This document shows positions 31,784 through 40,299 of a stretch of DNA of 64,000 nt, piece by piece (position 1 is the stretch's first letter; every line of letters begins with the position of its first letter). The stretch lies in the NCBI GenBank assembly GCA_025999935.1, contig BNXY01000002.1, forward strand, positions 1 through 64,000, given 5' to 3'. Below the pieces are notes generated by a model. It was not told where the DNA came from. It worked only from the letters and a program-made list of their open reading frames with translations, and searched no databases. Source of the stretch: Bacteroidia bacterium (GTDB taxonomy: Bacteria > Bacteroidota > Bacteroidia > Bacteroidales > Azobacteroidaceae). A program made the position numbers and the translations under genes.

Positions 31784-33073
31784 ACTTCTATATTCTTCCA
31801 TTTTATCAAAAAACGTTTTAACGAGCGTTGTTTTGTTCATATCAATGGATGATTCATTTTCTTCCATTTCGTCTTCGTCTAATAATTCTTCTAATGCTAA
31901 TTTCATTTTCCAAATATTGGAATCAATCAGTGCTTGCTTCAATTTTGGGATTTGATCGAAATCAACAGTTGTGAAAAAACTTAACTTATCCATTCCCAGA
32001 TAAATAATTTCTTCCTTGCTCAGAGATAACAATTCCTGAAGCTTTTTCCCCTCCGGCGTGTTTTCGCCAACTAATGGTAGAAAAGTATTAACAACAATGT
32101 CGTCTCCTCGAATCAGAAATGAAAAATATCCGACAGGAGGAGCATCATCATCAATCAAACAGGCAAATAAATCCCGATTGTCATATTGCACCAATTTTAA
32201 GTAGCGACTGAAAGCATATTGAAATAAAAGATTATGATTGCTTGGACTGAATACATCCAAACGTTCTCGAAAGCGGTGAAATACATGCGACTGCACGTAC
32301 AAATTAAAAACCTTCTCTTCCTTTTCTCTTTTAAATAGCTTGTTTTGCTGTATTGTCAGTGGTTTTGGCAAATACAATCCGTCTGCCGGTCTGAACAAAC
32401 GATAAGTTTTACGATATATATTGTTAATAGAAAAATCTTTTGTTTCACATTCCTGTACTGTAATCTTATAGCATACCTTATACACAAAACAATGACCGCA
32501 ATTGCATCGCTTATCAGGAAGTTTTTCACAATCCATAATATGGCCATACATTCGGAAGTTTACCCTTGAAAAACCCCTTGATATATAAAAAATATGGTTA
32601 GACACATCATGGAAAGCTTCATTCATGAGTTCATCCCTGTCGAACTTTTCACAAATACAACTTGCCGATTCATATTGTGGCGTGCCCGGTTCAAATAACT
32701 TTTCTTCTTTGAACATTCCCTGTATGGTAGAAAGAAAGCTTAATCCGTAAGTAGCGAGTTCAAAGAATGTGAGTTCATTTTCAGGATTTCCCCAAAAATT
32801 GGTTTTCATAAATTTATAAGCTTCACTATTAATTGTCTTCAAGTATTGGCGCGGCACAGTCCCGGGGTTGTCCGCGCTTATGGTTGGCGTGATGTAGTAA
32901 ACTTTACTTAGCCTCTCTCTTTGTTTCTTCGTAAAAACATCGAGCAGTTTAGCATCTAATTCAAAGTGCCGGAGTATTTTTTTTGCAATAATGGAACATT
33001 GTTCCTGTTCCGTTCTCGAATTCTTTTTAGGCATCTGTTTGCCTTGTTGCTTTATTTTACTTTTCTTTGCCAT
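31775..33073 (-). CDS. conserved-looking protein of unknown function, 432 residues
   Basis: I do not recognise the family. It has a very basic start (MAKKSKIKQQGKQMPKKN), no signal peptide and no membrane helix, so it is probably cytoplasmic. A helical first third contains a WGNPENELTFFELATYGLSFL stretch. A cysteine cluster DCEKLPDKRCNCGHCF (about 185-200), with further Cys nearby, could bind a metal. The middle has HVFHRFRERLDVFSPSNHN, and the C-terminus is acidic (LLDEDEMEENESS). Codon use looks like its neighbours. A 45-residue frame lies 64 bp upstream in the same direction. Confidence 0.6.
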   Translation of the reverse strand: MAKKSKIKQQGKQMPKKNSRTEQEQCSIIAKKILRHFELDAKLLDVFTKKQRERLSKVYYITPTISADNPGTVPRQYLKTINSEAYKFMKTNFWGNPENELTFFELATYGLSFLSTIQGMFKEEKLFEPGTPQYESASCICEKFDRDELMNEAFHDVSNHIFYISRGFSRVNFRMYGHIMDCEKLPDKRCNCGHCFVYKVCYKITVQECETKDFSINNIYRKTYRLFRPADGLYLPKPLTIQQNKLFKREKEEKVFNLYVQSHVFHRFRERLDVFSPSNHNLLFQYAFSRYLKLVQYDNRDLFACLIDDDAPPVGYFSFLIRGDDIVVNTFLPLVGENTPEGKKLQELLSLSKEEIIYLGMDKLSFFTTVDFDQIPKLKQALIDSNIWKMKLALEELLDEDEMEENESSIDMNKTTLVKTFFDKMEEYRSLF

Positions 33074-33137
33074 GATAACGCGATTAACTTAATGGATACG
33101 GGATAAAAAATCAGGTGTCAAAATTAGGCAAATAAAA

Positions 33138-33275
33138 TCAAACGACAAAATAAATGCAGTTTGGACACAGGAATAAATGTGGAATAGTAGTCTCGCCCGG
33201 ATGTAGTAATATCCTGTCAATGCTTTCAACCAATTTATTGCTGTTCATATCTCGTTCGTGATATTCTTTATTCAT
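33138..33275 (-). CDS. possible small protein with a CPNC motif
   Basis: 45 residues, MNKEYHERDMNSNKLVESID followed by a segment ending FLCPNCIYFVV. It starts 3 bp after the stop of the propeller gene (read leftward) and precedes the 432-residue gene by 64 bp, so it would fit into one transcript. Length and hydrophobic CxxC end are the only clues; it may also be a truncated gene start. Confidence 0.35.
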   Translation of the reverse strand: MNKEYHERDMNSNKLVESIDRILLHPGETTIPHLFLCPNCIYFVV

Positions 33276-33278
33276 TTT

Positions 33279-34448
33279 TTATTTTTTTAATGTGGCGATA
33301 ACAATGACGGGGTCGTCTTCTTCATCCAAAGAATTTACCATTTTCCGAAAGGCTTCTTTTAGAGCAGGAGAAACGGCTTTAGACTTTTTAAATTCGTTAG
33401 AATTGACATATTCAATCAACTTGTGTGGTAAAAGAGAGGCATACCACTGATTATCGTCAAAATAAATGCAAGTAAAAATCGGGAACGGATAGCCTCCGTC
33501 CAAATCATTGGTAATTCCTACAAAATTATAGGGTTTGTCAGGAATGGTTTCCGGTTGATATGAAAAATAACTTTGTCTGGTTTTATCATAATATCCATCA
33601 TTTAATACTTTTGTATCCAGATTATAAGTTCGGATAATGACATGTTTCGACGTTTCAAATAAATAGCAGTTACCTCTTTGCTGTTGCAGGGCGCTAAAAT
33701 TCAATTGGAAGCGCGGATAACTGTTCATGTTCATATCCATTTGATAAATTGTATCGGTTTGTACTTCCATATAAGAAAATCCATTGTCGTGCTTCCATAT
33801 TACCGTATTTGGGGCGTAACCTCCTTTCGGTTTTTTATTTATCTGATCTTTAGTAAAATAATGGCTGTTTTGTTTCTTGATAACTTTCCCATTCTTATCC
33901 ATTACCCGCCATGAGTAGTAAGACGGCGTATATCTATGTAAATAATCACCATCAAACCATAACTGGTTTTGGTTCAATAGTTGAATACCCCTGTCTTCAT
34001 TTTCAACTTTGAAAGAACGAAGATATTTGTTCTTTGCATAATCATAAACAAGCACCGAATTAATATAATTAGCCCTGATATACATAAGTTTATTAGTCAT
34101 ATCAACAGCCATTTTAGAACCATCCAAATATTCTCCGGGTCCTTGCCCTCTTGAGCCTATATTTTCTACAAATTCTCCTTTTAGCGAGTATTTTAAAAAA
34201 GATTGTCCTTCGGTAGTACGACAATCAATAAAAATCCATTCCGAGGTTATAGAAATGTCGTGTATATTGCCAATCGGATACTTTGCGTTAATTTGTAACG
34301 GGATATACTTAATATTTGAAAAGATGTCGCTCATTTTCAAGCTTCCTTTATTTGATTTTTGCTTGTCAATATCAATAACAGAGACGGATTTCTGAGCCGA
34401 TGCCATCAGGCTGCAAAACAACAACAAAAAGAGACACTTATGTTTCAT
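33279..34448 (-). CDS. secreted 6-bladed beta-propeller protein
   Basis: 389 residues with a signal peptide (about 1-18, ending MASAQ). The NHL-like repeat FLKYSLKGEFVENIGSRGQGPGEY (about 82-105) is the hallmark of the Bacteroidota 6-bladed propeller family, with further blades around LVYDYAKNKYLRSF and WRVMDKNGKVIKK. Such proteins are exported, of unknown binding partner, and are frequent next to GG-leader peptide genes. Here it lies 100 bp downstream of one, with a terminator-like hairpin between, so its expression may come from read-through. Confidence 0.85.
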   Translation of the reverse strand: MKHKCLFLLLFCSLMASAQKSVSVIDIDKQKSNKGSLKMSDIFSNIKYIPLQINAKYPIGNIHDISITSEWIFIDCRTTEGQSFLKYSLKGEFVENIGSRGQGPGEYLDGSKMAVDMTNKLMYIRANYINSVLVYDYAKNKYLRSFKVENEDRGIQLLNQNQLWFDGDYLHRYTPSYYSWRVMDKNGKVIKKQNSHYFTKDQINKKPKGGYAPNTVIWKHDNGFSYMEVQTDTIYQMDMNMNSYPRFQLNFSALQQQRGNCYLFETSKHVIIRTYNLDTKVLNDGYYDKTRQSYFSYQPETIPDKPYNFVGITNDLDGGYPFPIFTCIYFDDNQWYASLLPHKLIEYVNSNEFKKSKAVSPALKEAFRKMVNSLDEEDDPVIVIATLKK

Positions 34449-34479
34449 AGATTTTATTTATTTAATAAATGATATTAGA

Positions 34480-34536
34480 AATAAAAGGCTGCCTAAAATT
34501 TGGTATCATCACAGTTCTACTCCATTTTAGACAGCC
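34480..34536 (-). terminator. terminator-like hairpin between peptide and propeller genes
   Basis: On the minus strand GGCTGTCTAAAAT (34536-34524) pairs with ATTTTAGGCAGCC (34499-34487) with one G-U, followed by TTTTATTT. It would end most transcripts of the peptide gene before the propeller gene. Confidence 0.65.
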
Positions 34537-34547
34537 TCCAAACCAAT

Positions 34548-34781
34548 TTATCCTACACCAACATCTGGACAAGAGCCATCCCAAGTACACTTCTTTACTC
34601 CACCCGGACCGGTAGATGTAATACTAAAGCCATTAATATAGTTAGACTGATGATTATCATCAATTGAGGAAGGGCCTGCGCAACCACAATTGCAGCAAGA
34701 ACCACCCACAAGAGAAGTCATCTCTCTCTTTTCCAACTCAATCTTACTGATTTGATTCAATTTTATTTTATCAAGTTTCAT
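34548..34781 (-). CDS. GG-leader, cysteine-rich peptide precursor (Bacteroidales natural-product type)
   Basis: 77 residues. The leader MKLDKIKLNQISKIELEKRE then MTSLVGG fits the GG-Bacteroidales precursor pattern (KLNxLSKxELxxREMxxLxGG), cleaved after the double Gly by a C39-type peptidase during export. The core of about 50 residues starts SCCNCGCAG and holds six Cys (CC-C-C, later KKC and GSC), rich in Gly, Ser and Asn. Cysteines may form disulfides or be modified. No intact exporter, C39 peptidase or radical SAM enzyme lies in the window; the broken gene upstream may be one. Product could be a bacteriocin or signal; that is inference. Confidence 0.75.
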   Translation of the reverse strand: MKLDKIKLNQISKIELEKREMTSLVGGSCCNCGCAGPSSIDDNHQSNYINGFSITSTGPGGVKKCTWDGSCPDVGVG

Positions 34782-34862
34782 ATTGTTTATATTTTTATGT
34801 TATTGTTTAGTTGATTAGAAAAATTCCCGCCTTTGGAAGCGTGATGTATTCACGATATGTGA

Positions 34863-34919
34863 TAAAAAACAGGGGGTTACCGAAGAGAAACGGCAGGAAA
34901 AGGAGCAGGGTAACCCCCA
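34863..34919 (-). terminator. terminator upstream of the GG-leader peptide gene
   Basis: Minus-strand GGGGGTTACC (34918-34909) pairs with GGTAACCCCC (34881-34872), followed by TGTTTTTT. It ends transcription coming from the broken gene at 35257. Confidence 0.75.
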
Positions 34920-35257
34920 AACCTGTCCAAGTTATTTTTCCCAAGAATATGAATTGTTAAAAGTATTATTACAGAACCCTTGTTGTAACTTGCTGATTGA
35001 AATCCATTTCTCTTAATTAATTGACTAATTGACAGATGGTTGCGATAAATTATTTTCTTGTTTTGACAAAACAAATAAAAGCCATGTTGCAAAAATTGCA
35101 ACATGCAACACAAAATCTTAATAATGTCATCAACCGAAATACCAAACAAATTGTACTTGTAGAAATGTTCTCCAAAGTATTGATTGGAAAAGGACTTCGT
35201 GTGTTTTACTTTTAGTAATTCAAAGAAGCTGACTAATATGTTTTCTCCTTTTAAGTG
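34877..35257 (-). pseudogene. broken N-terminus of a C39-like/VKOR-type maturation gene
   Basis: From a GTG at 35257 the frame reads MKHLKGENILVSFFELLKVK then HTKSFSNQYFGEHFYKYNLFGIS. I compare this with the N-terminal C39-like part of Bacteroidota vitamin K epoxide reductase family proteins (LLKxLKVKYTxxYANxxYxEHPYKYNLFGLS), which accompany GG-leader peptides. After GIS the frame continues with unrelated, tyrosine- and isoleucine-rich residues and runs into the terminator, so the rest of the gene is lost. A consensus promoter at 35290-35321 still precedes it. The identification rests on about 40 residues read by eye. Confidence 0.45.
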
Positions 35258-35289
35258 TTTCACAATATTAATTGTATAGGTATTCCACA

Positions 35290-35321
35290 CAAATGTAGCG
35301 TATTTTTTTACAATAAACAAA
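35290..35321 (-). promoter_or_regulatory. promoter of the broken C39/VKOR-type gene
   Basis: Minus-strand TACATTTG (35297-35290) fits TAnnTTTG with TTTG (35321-35318) 20 bp upstream, 33 bp before the GTG start. Confidence 0.55.
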
Positions 35322-35385
35322 TAATTAGAACTTTTTTTTTGTACAATAAATGAATATGAAAAATACGTGTTACTACCCAACCTTA

Positions 35386-35475
35386 TCAAATACCCATGCG
35401 CTCTATTCCATACTCAGCAGCATGCTTTTGTTTGTATTGACTGAGAATGTCTAGATATTCGTTAGTTGTCTTCAT
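35386..35475 (-). pseudogene. N-terminal scrap of an MNT-type nucleotidyltransferase (antitoxin family)
   Basis: 29 residues: MKTTNEYLDILSQYKQKHAA followed by EYGIERMGI and a stop. This is the beginning of MntA-like minimal nucleotidyltransferases (EYIxxLRxYKxxHAxKYGIxRMGIFGSVARGE), cut just before the catalytic GSxARGE motif. A -7 box TATCTTTG lies at 35503-35496. No HEPN toxin gene is next to it. Confidence 0.55.
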
Positions 35476-35602
35476 TGTATAATTATGTGACACCACAAAG
35501 ATAATACTATTATTGTAGCCGAAAAATAGCGCTTTGCTTAAATCCCCCAAAATTATTGGGATATTTGGAATATTTTACCTTACTTTGTACCTAAAATAAC
35601 AA

Positions 35603-36868
35603 ATGAATCAGCCGTTAGCAGAACGAATGCGTCCCCAGTCTTTAGACGATTATGTCGGTCAAAAACAATTGGTCGGAAAAGGGAGTGTGCTTCGGAAAAT
35701 GATTGATTCGGGGCATGTACCTTCTTTCATCCTTTGGGGACCTCCGGGTGTGGGCAAAACCACCTTGGCAAGAATTATTTCCAAGCAATTGGATATTCCT
35801 TTTTATACTTTGAGCGCCGTCAATTCCGGCGTGAAAGACGTGCGGGAGATATTTGAAAAGGTAAAATCGGGTCATTTTTTCAACAACGTACGCCCGATTC
35901 TTTTTATCGACGAAATCCACCGTTTCAGTAAATCCCAACAGGATTCATTGCTGGCTGCCGTCGAAAACGGTACGGTCACTTTGATTGGCGCCACGACCGA
36001 AAATCCTTCTTTTGAAGTAATCCGCCCCTTGCTTTCACGTTGTCAGGTTTATGTGCTTAAAAGTTTGGAAGAGTCTGATTTACTGATTCTAATGAACAAA
36101 GTCCTGACCGAAGATATTGAGCTGAAAAAGAAAAAAATCGAACTGAAAGAAACATCCGCTTTGTTGCGGTTTGCCGGAGGCGATGCGCGGAAACTGCTCA
36201 ACATCCTCGAATTGGTTGTTGAAGCAGAAGAAGATGAACCCATCGTCATTACCGACGAAAAAGTCATCGACCGGTTGCAGGAAAATCCGGTCGCCTACGA
36301 CAAAGGCGGCGAAATGCACTACGACATCATTTCCGCTTTTATTAAATCCATCCGTGGAAGCGACCCCGACGGCGCCGTTTATTGGCTGGCGCGGATGGTA
36401 GCCGGAGGCGAAGACCCCAAGTTCATCGCCCGTCGCTTGGTTATTTCCGCCTCGGAAGACATCGGATTAGCCAACCCTAACGCCTTGCTGCTGGCAAACG
36501 CCTGCTTCGATGCCCTGACCAAAATCGGCTGGCCCGAAGGACGGATTATCTTAGCGGAAACAACAGTCTATCTGGCAACCAGCCCCAAAAGCAATTCGGC
36601 TTACATGGCTATCGAAAACGCCTTAGCAGAAGTAAATCAGTCAGGCAACCTTCCGGTACCGCTCCACTTGCGGAATGCGCCCACCCAATTGATGAAAAAT
36701 CTGAATTACGGCAAAGATTATAAATATGCCCACAATTATGAAGGTAATTTTGTGAAACAAGATTATTTACCGGAAGAAATAAAAGACCAAAAATTCTGGA
36801 CTCCCCAAAATAATGCGCAAGAACTGAAAATACAGGAACATATCCGGAGGCTGAAAGGAGAAAAATAA
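35603..36868 (+). CDS. rarA: replication-associated recombination protein A
   Basis: 421 residues; AAA+ ATPase of the clamp-loader class (MgsA/WRNIP1). Walker [10 protein letters not shown] (46-54), Walker [11 protein letters not shown] (about 97-106), sensor 1 [10 protein letters not shown], and the C-terminal MgsA tetramerisation domain ([27 protein letters not shown] onward). It acts at stalled replication forks. The start ATG at 35603 follows directly on [20 protein letters not shown], typical of the family. The next gene starts 2 bp after its stop. Confidence 0.96.
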   Translation: MNQPLAERMRPQSLDDYVGQKQLVGKGSVLRKMIDSGHVPSFILWGPPGVGKTTLARIISKQLDIPFYTLSAVNSGVKDVREIFEKVKSGHFFNNVRPILFIDEIHRFSKSQQDSLLAAVENGTVTLIGATTENPSFEVIRPLLSRCQVYVLKSLEESDLLILMNKVLTEDIELKKKKIELKETSALLRFAGGDARKLLNILELVVEAEEDEPIVITDEKVIDRLQENPVAYDKGGEMHYDIISAFIKSIRGSDPDGAVYWLARMVAGGEDPKFIARRLVISASEDIGLANPNALLLANACFDALTKIGWPEGRIILAETTVYLATSPKSNSAYMAIENALAEVNQSGNLPVPLHLRNAPTQLMKNLNYGKDYKYAHNYEGNFVKQDYLPEEIKDQKFWTPQNNAQELKIQEHIRRLKGEK

Positions 36869-36870
36869 CC

Positions 36871-38697
36871 ATGACAAATTTGAAAAATATCAGCATCGCA
36901 CTATTTGCCGTGTTGGCTACAATATGGCTCTATGCCTACAATCGTTACTCCATATTGAGTTTTCTCGAAGAAAATCAACTTTTTCAGTTAGATGTGTATT
37001 ATTTTCAAGAGTATTTCACGCAGCCCGGTGGATTGACACAATATGCAAGCGCCTTTTTTACGCAATTTTATCGATTTTTTGTGTTGGGCGCTATATTGCT
37101 TGCAACGGCAATCAGCTCTATTTATCTGTTGTTTTGGAAGATTTGCACTACCGAATCGGCTGGGTTAATTTCAAAGACCATACTTTTTGCTCTATCGTTT
37201 ACCATCCCGGCCTATCTCCTGTTTGCATGTTGTGATACCATGCATTTTAGGTTGGAGCGTATTTTGGGAATCATCGTTATTTTGGCGTTGTTTCTTCTTT
37301 ATTTAAAGTTTTCAAATTCCTTAAAATTTTTAAAGCAAAGGTGGATAATGGGCATTTTAGCTTATCTGTCAGCCTATTTTATTACCGGTGGAAATGCCAT
37401 TCTTTTGACGGCATTGATTGTCATTGACGAATTTTTTCATGAAAAACGCTCATGGCCCTATCTTGCCGGAATAATCGCAGTAGCCGTCTCCGCGCCTTAC
37501 CTTGCATATCTTTTCCTGTATATTACGCCTCTAAAAATGGCGTATTTGTCGCTGACACCTTTCGACTTGCCCGAATTGAACAAGTCTTATCGCATTGCAT
37601 GGGCGGCCATTCCGTTTATTTATGCCTTATGGCGAGGAGCGGGCGTGAAATGGTCGACCACAAGAGGCGCCCCTACGAAGAAACCGGCGATTTGGATTGC
37701 CTTTTCGCTTGTACTTATTTTTGCACTTACGTTATATGGTCTGAAATCGGCAACGGATGCTAAAGCGGAATACGTGATGCAGATGGCTTATGAGGTGGAG
37801 CGTGGAAATTGGGATAAAGTGCTCGAAATGAGCAAAAACGACAAAATGCAAAATACCGCCCTGGTACCTTTTTTTACCAATATCGCCCTTTCCGAAAAGG
37901 GATTGTTGGCGGCCGAGATGTTCAATTACCGTCAAACGGGGACGTATGGATTGTTTAATGTGTGGAAAGTTCATTATACAACGCTATTGTATATCGGCGA
38001 ACAGTATTATCGCTTGGGAATGACACAGGAGGCGGAACACTTGGCTTATGAAGCGATGATTGGAAGTCCCACAGAGTATGGGTCGAAAGCGTTGCGTAGT
38101 TTGGTTTACACTACAATGCTGCGCCGCGATACGCCCGGATTTGAAAAATATATTCGCAAGTTTGAGCAATCGCCTACCTACCGGCATTGGGCAAAAGAGC
38201 AACGCAAACATTACGCACGCTATCGGGCTGATTCAACATATATTATTCCGGGTGCTGCCCGTAGTCTTCAGGCCGCCGATATTGGTTTTATCGACCATGG
38301 ATTGCCGCAGCAAAATATGAGATTCATCCTGCAAACAAACAAGGGCGACAAAAAAGCCTTCGAATATCTGATAATGTTCAGCCTGCTGCAAAAGGATTTG
38401 ACTTCTTTCTACGCACTATTTGAACGCTATTATCCGGAAATGAATTACGAACACCTCCCTCGTCACATCGAAGAGGCGCTGTTGGTTTATGCAGCGGCAA
38501 CCAATCAGCAGTCGGAGTTCGTTAAAAAATATGCCATCAGTAGTAGGACGGTTAGGCAGTTTATTAATTATGAACAAGAAAGCGCCTCGTCTAACCTTGC
38601 CGCTCTGAAAACAAAATACGGCAATACTTATTTCTATTATCTCCGGAATATAAAACCGATGGCATTGGACATGATGCAAACCATGCCCGTCTATTAA
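36871..38697 (+). CDS. DUF6057 family membrane protein
   Basis: 608 residues. Residues 1-300 hold about eight membrane helices; a soluble helical part from about 310 to 608 looks like TPR-type repeats (WDKVLEMSKND, YYRLGMTQEAEHLAYEAM, KKAFEYLIMFSLLQKD). This layout matches DUF6057, which I know only from Bacteroidales and without an assigned function. It follows rarA by 2 bp and is followed by a TolB-like lipoprotein gene after 11 bp, a pairing I believe is common. I infer that the two act together at the cell envelope. Confidence 0.75.
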   Translation: MTNLKNISIALFAVLATIWLYAYNRYSILSFLEENQLFQLDVYYFQEYFTQPGGLTQYASAFFTQFYRFFVLGAILLATAISSIYLLFWKICTTESAGLISKTILFALSFTIPAYLLFACCDTMHFRLERILGIIVILALFLLYLKFSNSLKFLKQRWIMGILAYLSAYFITGGNAILLTALIVIDEFFHEKRSWPYLAGIIAVAVSAPYLAYLFLYITPLKMAYLSLTPFDLPELNKSYRIAWAAIPFIYALWRGAGVKWSTTRGAPTKKPAIWIAFSLVLIFALTLYGLKSATDAKAEYVMQMAYEVERGNWDKVLEMSKNDKMQNTALVPFFTNIALSEKGLLAAEMFNYRQTGTYGLFNVWKVHYTTLLYIGEQYYRLGMTQEAEHLAYEAMIGSPTEYGSKALRSLVYTTMLRRDTPGFEKYIRKFEQSPTYRHWAKEQRKHYARYRADSTYIIPGAARSLQAADIGFIDHGLPQQNMRFILQTNKGDKKAFEYLIMFSLLQKDLTSFYALFERYYPEMNYEHLPRHIEEALLVYAAATNQQSEFVKKYAISSRTVRQFINYEQESASSNLAALKTKYGNTYFYYLRNIKPMALDMMQTMPVY

Positions 38698-38708
38698 CTT
38701 TGAATAAA

Positions 38709-40163
38709 ATGAAACAAACAACTTATTTATTTTTGTTATTCAATATCGCTCTATTCACAGCATGTAATCGAACGATTGACAAGTATTTATATATTTCGGA
38801 AAATGCCAGAATAACTCCTGCGTATGTGGAAACATATATTCCATACAATATCGCCCCGCTGAATTTTTGTATCAATGAAACGGGCGATGCGTTCAGCGTG
38901 CGCTTTGTTGCGGGGCAAGATTCGTTTGAAGTCGCCACAAAAAAAGAGGTCAATATTCCGTCCGGTAAGTGGAAAAAACTCCTTGAAAAGCATCGAGGAG
39001 AAAATTTGTTGGTCTGTATTTTTGCCAAACGGGATAATCAATGGTATCAATTTCAAGACCTGCATTTCAAGATAGCCGAAGAACCCATCGACCCATACAT
39101 CGCCTATCGTCTGATTGAACCGGGCTATTCGGCTTGGGGAAAAATGGGTTTGTATCAACGCAATTTGGAAAATTTCAAAGAATCGCCTATTATGCTCAAT
39201 ACGCTGACCGATAAAAATTGCATGAATTGTCACTCGTTTCATAAAAATAATCCGGACAGAATGTTGTTTCACTTGCGGGGGCAACATGCGGGCACCCTAT
39301 TCTTGTTGGACGGCGAAGTCAAAAAAATCAACACCAAAGCCCCCAAAATGGTCAGCGCCGGAGTCTATCCGCGTTGGCATCCGGAAGGTCGATTCGTCGC
39401 TTTTTCGACCAATTCCACCCACCAAGGGTTTCACACTTCCCATGCAAATAAAGTGGAAGTTTTTGATACGGAGTCTGATATAGTAATGTATGATACGCAA
39501 GCCAACCGGATGTTTACTTCCAATGCTTTGTATTCAAAAGAAAGTTATGAAACTTTTCCGGAGTGGTCGCCGGATGGAAAATATCTTTATTTCTGCACTG
39601 CACCCGCTTTAACAATGCCTAAAGAATTTAAATCGCTAAAATACAGCTTGGTGCGCATCGCTTTTGACTCGCAAACCGGCACATTTGCCAATCAGGTGGA
39701 CACTTTGGTCTCGCCCGAAATAACGGGCAAGAGTGTATCGTTACCACGAATTTCGCCCGATGGCAAATACTTGATATTCTGCCAATTCGATTACGGAACT
39801 TTCCCGATATGGCACCGCGAAAACGATCTGTATATATTGAATACGGAAACCAAAAACGTAAGCGCTATGACGGACATAAACAGTCACGAAACCGATAGTT
39901 ACCATTCATTTTCATCGAACGGCAGGTGGTTGATTTTCAGCAGTCGCCGCTTGGACGGCAATTACACTCGCCTGTTTATTTCCTATTTCGACAAGGAAGG
40001 AAAAGGACACAAGCCATTTCTACTACCGCAAAAACACGCCGATTATTATGACGCCTTAATGAAATCCTACAATATTCCCGAATTTATGACCGGAAAAGTG
40101 GAAAACGCACCGGCAAAATTCAATAAGGCCGCTTGGAAAACTGCGGAAGAAATGGCAAAGTGA
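38709..40163 (+). CDS. TolB-like propeller lipoprotein with one CxxCH motif
   Basis: 484 residues from the ATG at 38709; an upstream TTG would add three residues and spoil the signal. The signal ends IALFTAC, a lipobox with Cys19. A single CMNCH (about 171-175) is a c-type haem motif, with GKMG and MLFH Met candidates around it. After it come WD40/PD40 units (YPRWHPEGRFVAFST, FPEWSPDGKYLYFCT, LPRISPDGKYLIFCQ, YHSFSSNGRWLIFSS). Haem attachment would need an export and maturation system not seen here. Function unknown; pairs with DUF6057. Confidence 0.8.
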   Translation: MKQTTYLFLLFNIALFTACNRTIDKYLYISENARITPAYVETYIPYNIAPLNFCINETGDAFSVRFVAGQDSFEVATKKEVNIPSGKWKKLLEKHRGENLLVCIFAKRDNQWYQFQDLHFKIAEEPIDPYIAYRLIEPGYSAWGKMGLYQRNLENFKESPIMLNTLTDKNCMNCHSFHKNNPDRMLFHLRGQHAGTLFLLDGEVKKINTKAPKMVSAGVYPRWHPEGRFVAFSTNSTHQGFHTSHANKVEVFDTESDIVMYDTQANRMFTSNALYSKESYETFPEWSPDGKYLYFCTAPALTMPKEFKSLKYSLVRIAFDSQTGTFANQVDTLVSPEITGKSVSLPRISPDGKYLIFCQFDYGTFPIWHRENDLYILNTETKNVSAMTDINSHETDSYHSFSSNGRWLIFSSRRLDGNYTRLFISYFDKEGKGHKPFLLPQKHADYYDALMKSYNIPEFMTGKVENAPAKFNKAAWKTAEEMAK

Positions 40164-40299
40164 GAGATTAACCCCTTTTTATCTTTTTTTAGTCGGTCAG
40201 TAGTGTTTTCTAGTATATTTGCACCATTTTAGTTTTATAAAGCTAAATTTTTTATGTTTCTTACTTTAGCACAAGGCAAGGAAAAAGTAAAAATTGAAA

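Noticed and set aside
34877-35389. The full 170-codon minus-strand frame as one intact gene
   Set aside because: Only the part from about 35257 to 35130 looks like a known protein; upstream codons precede the promoter and the second half is Ile/Tyr-rich and ends in a terminator.
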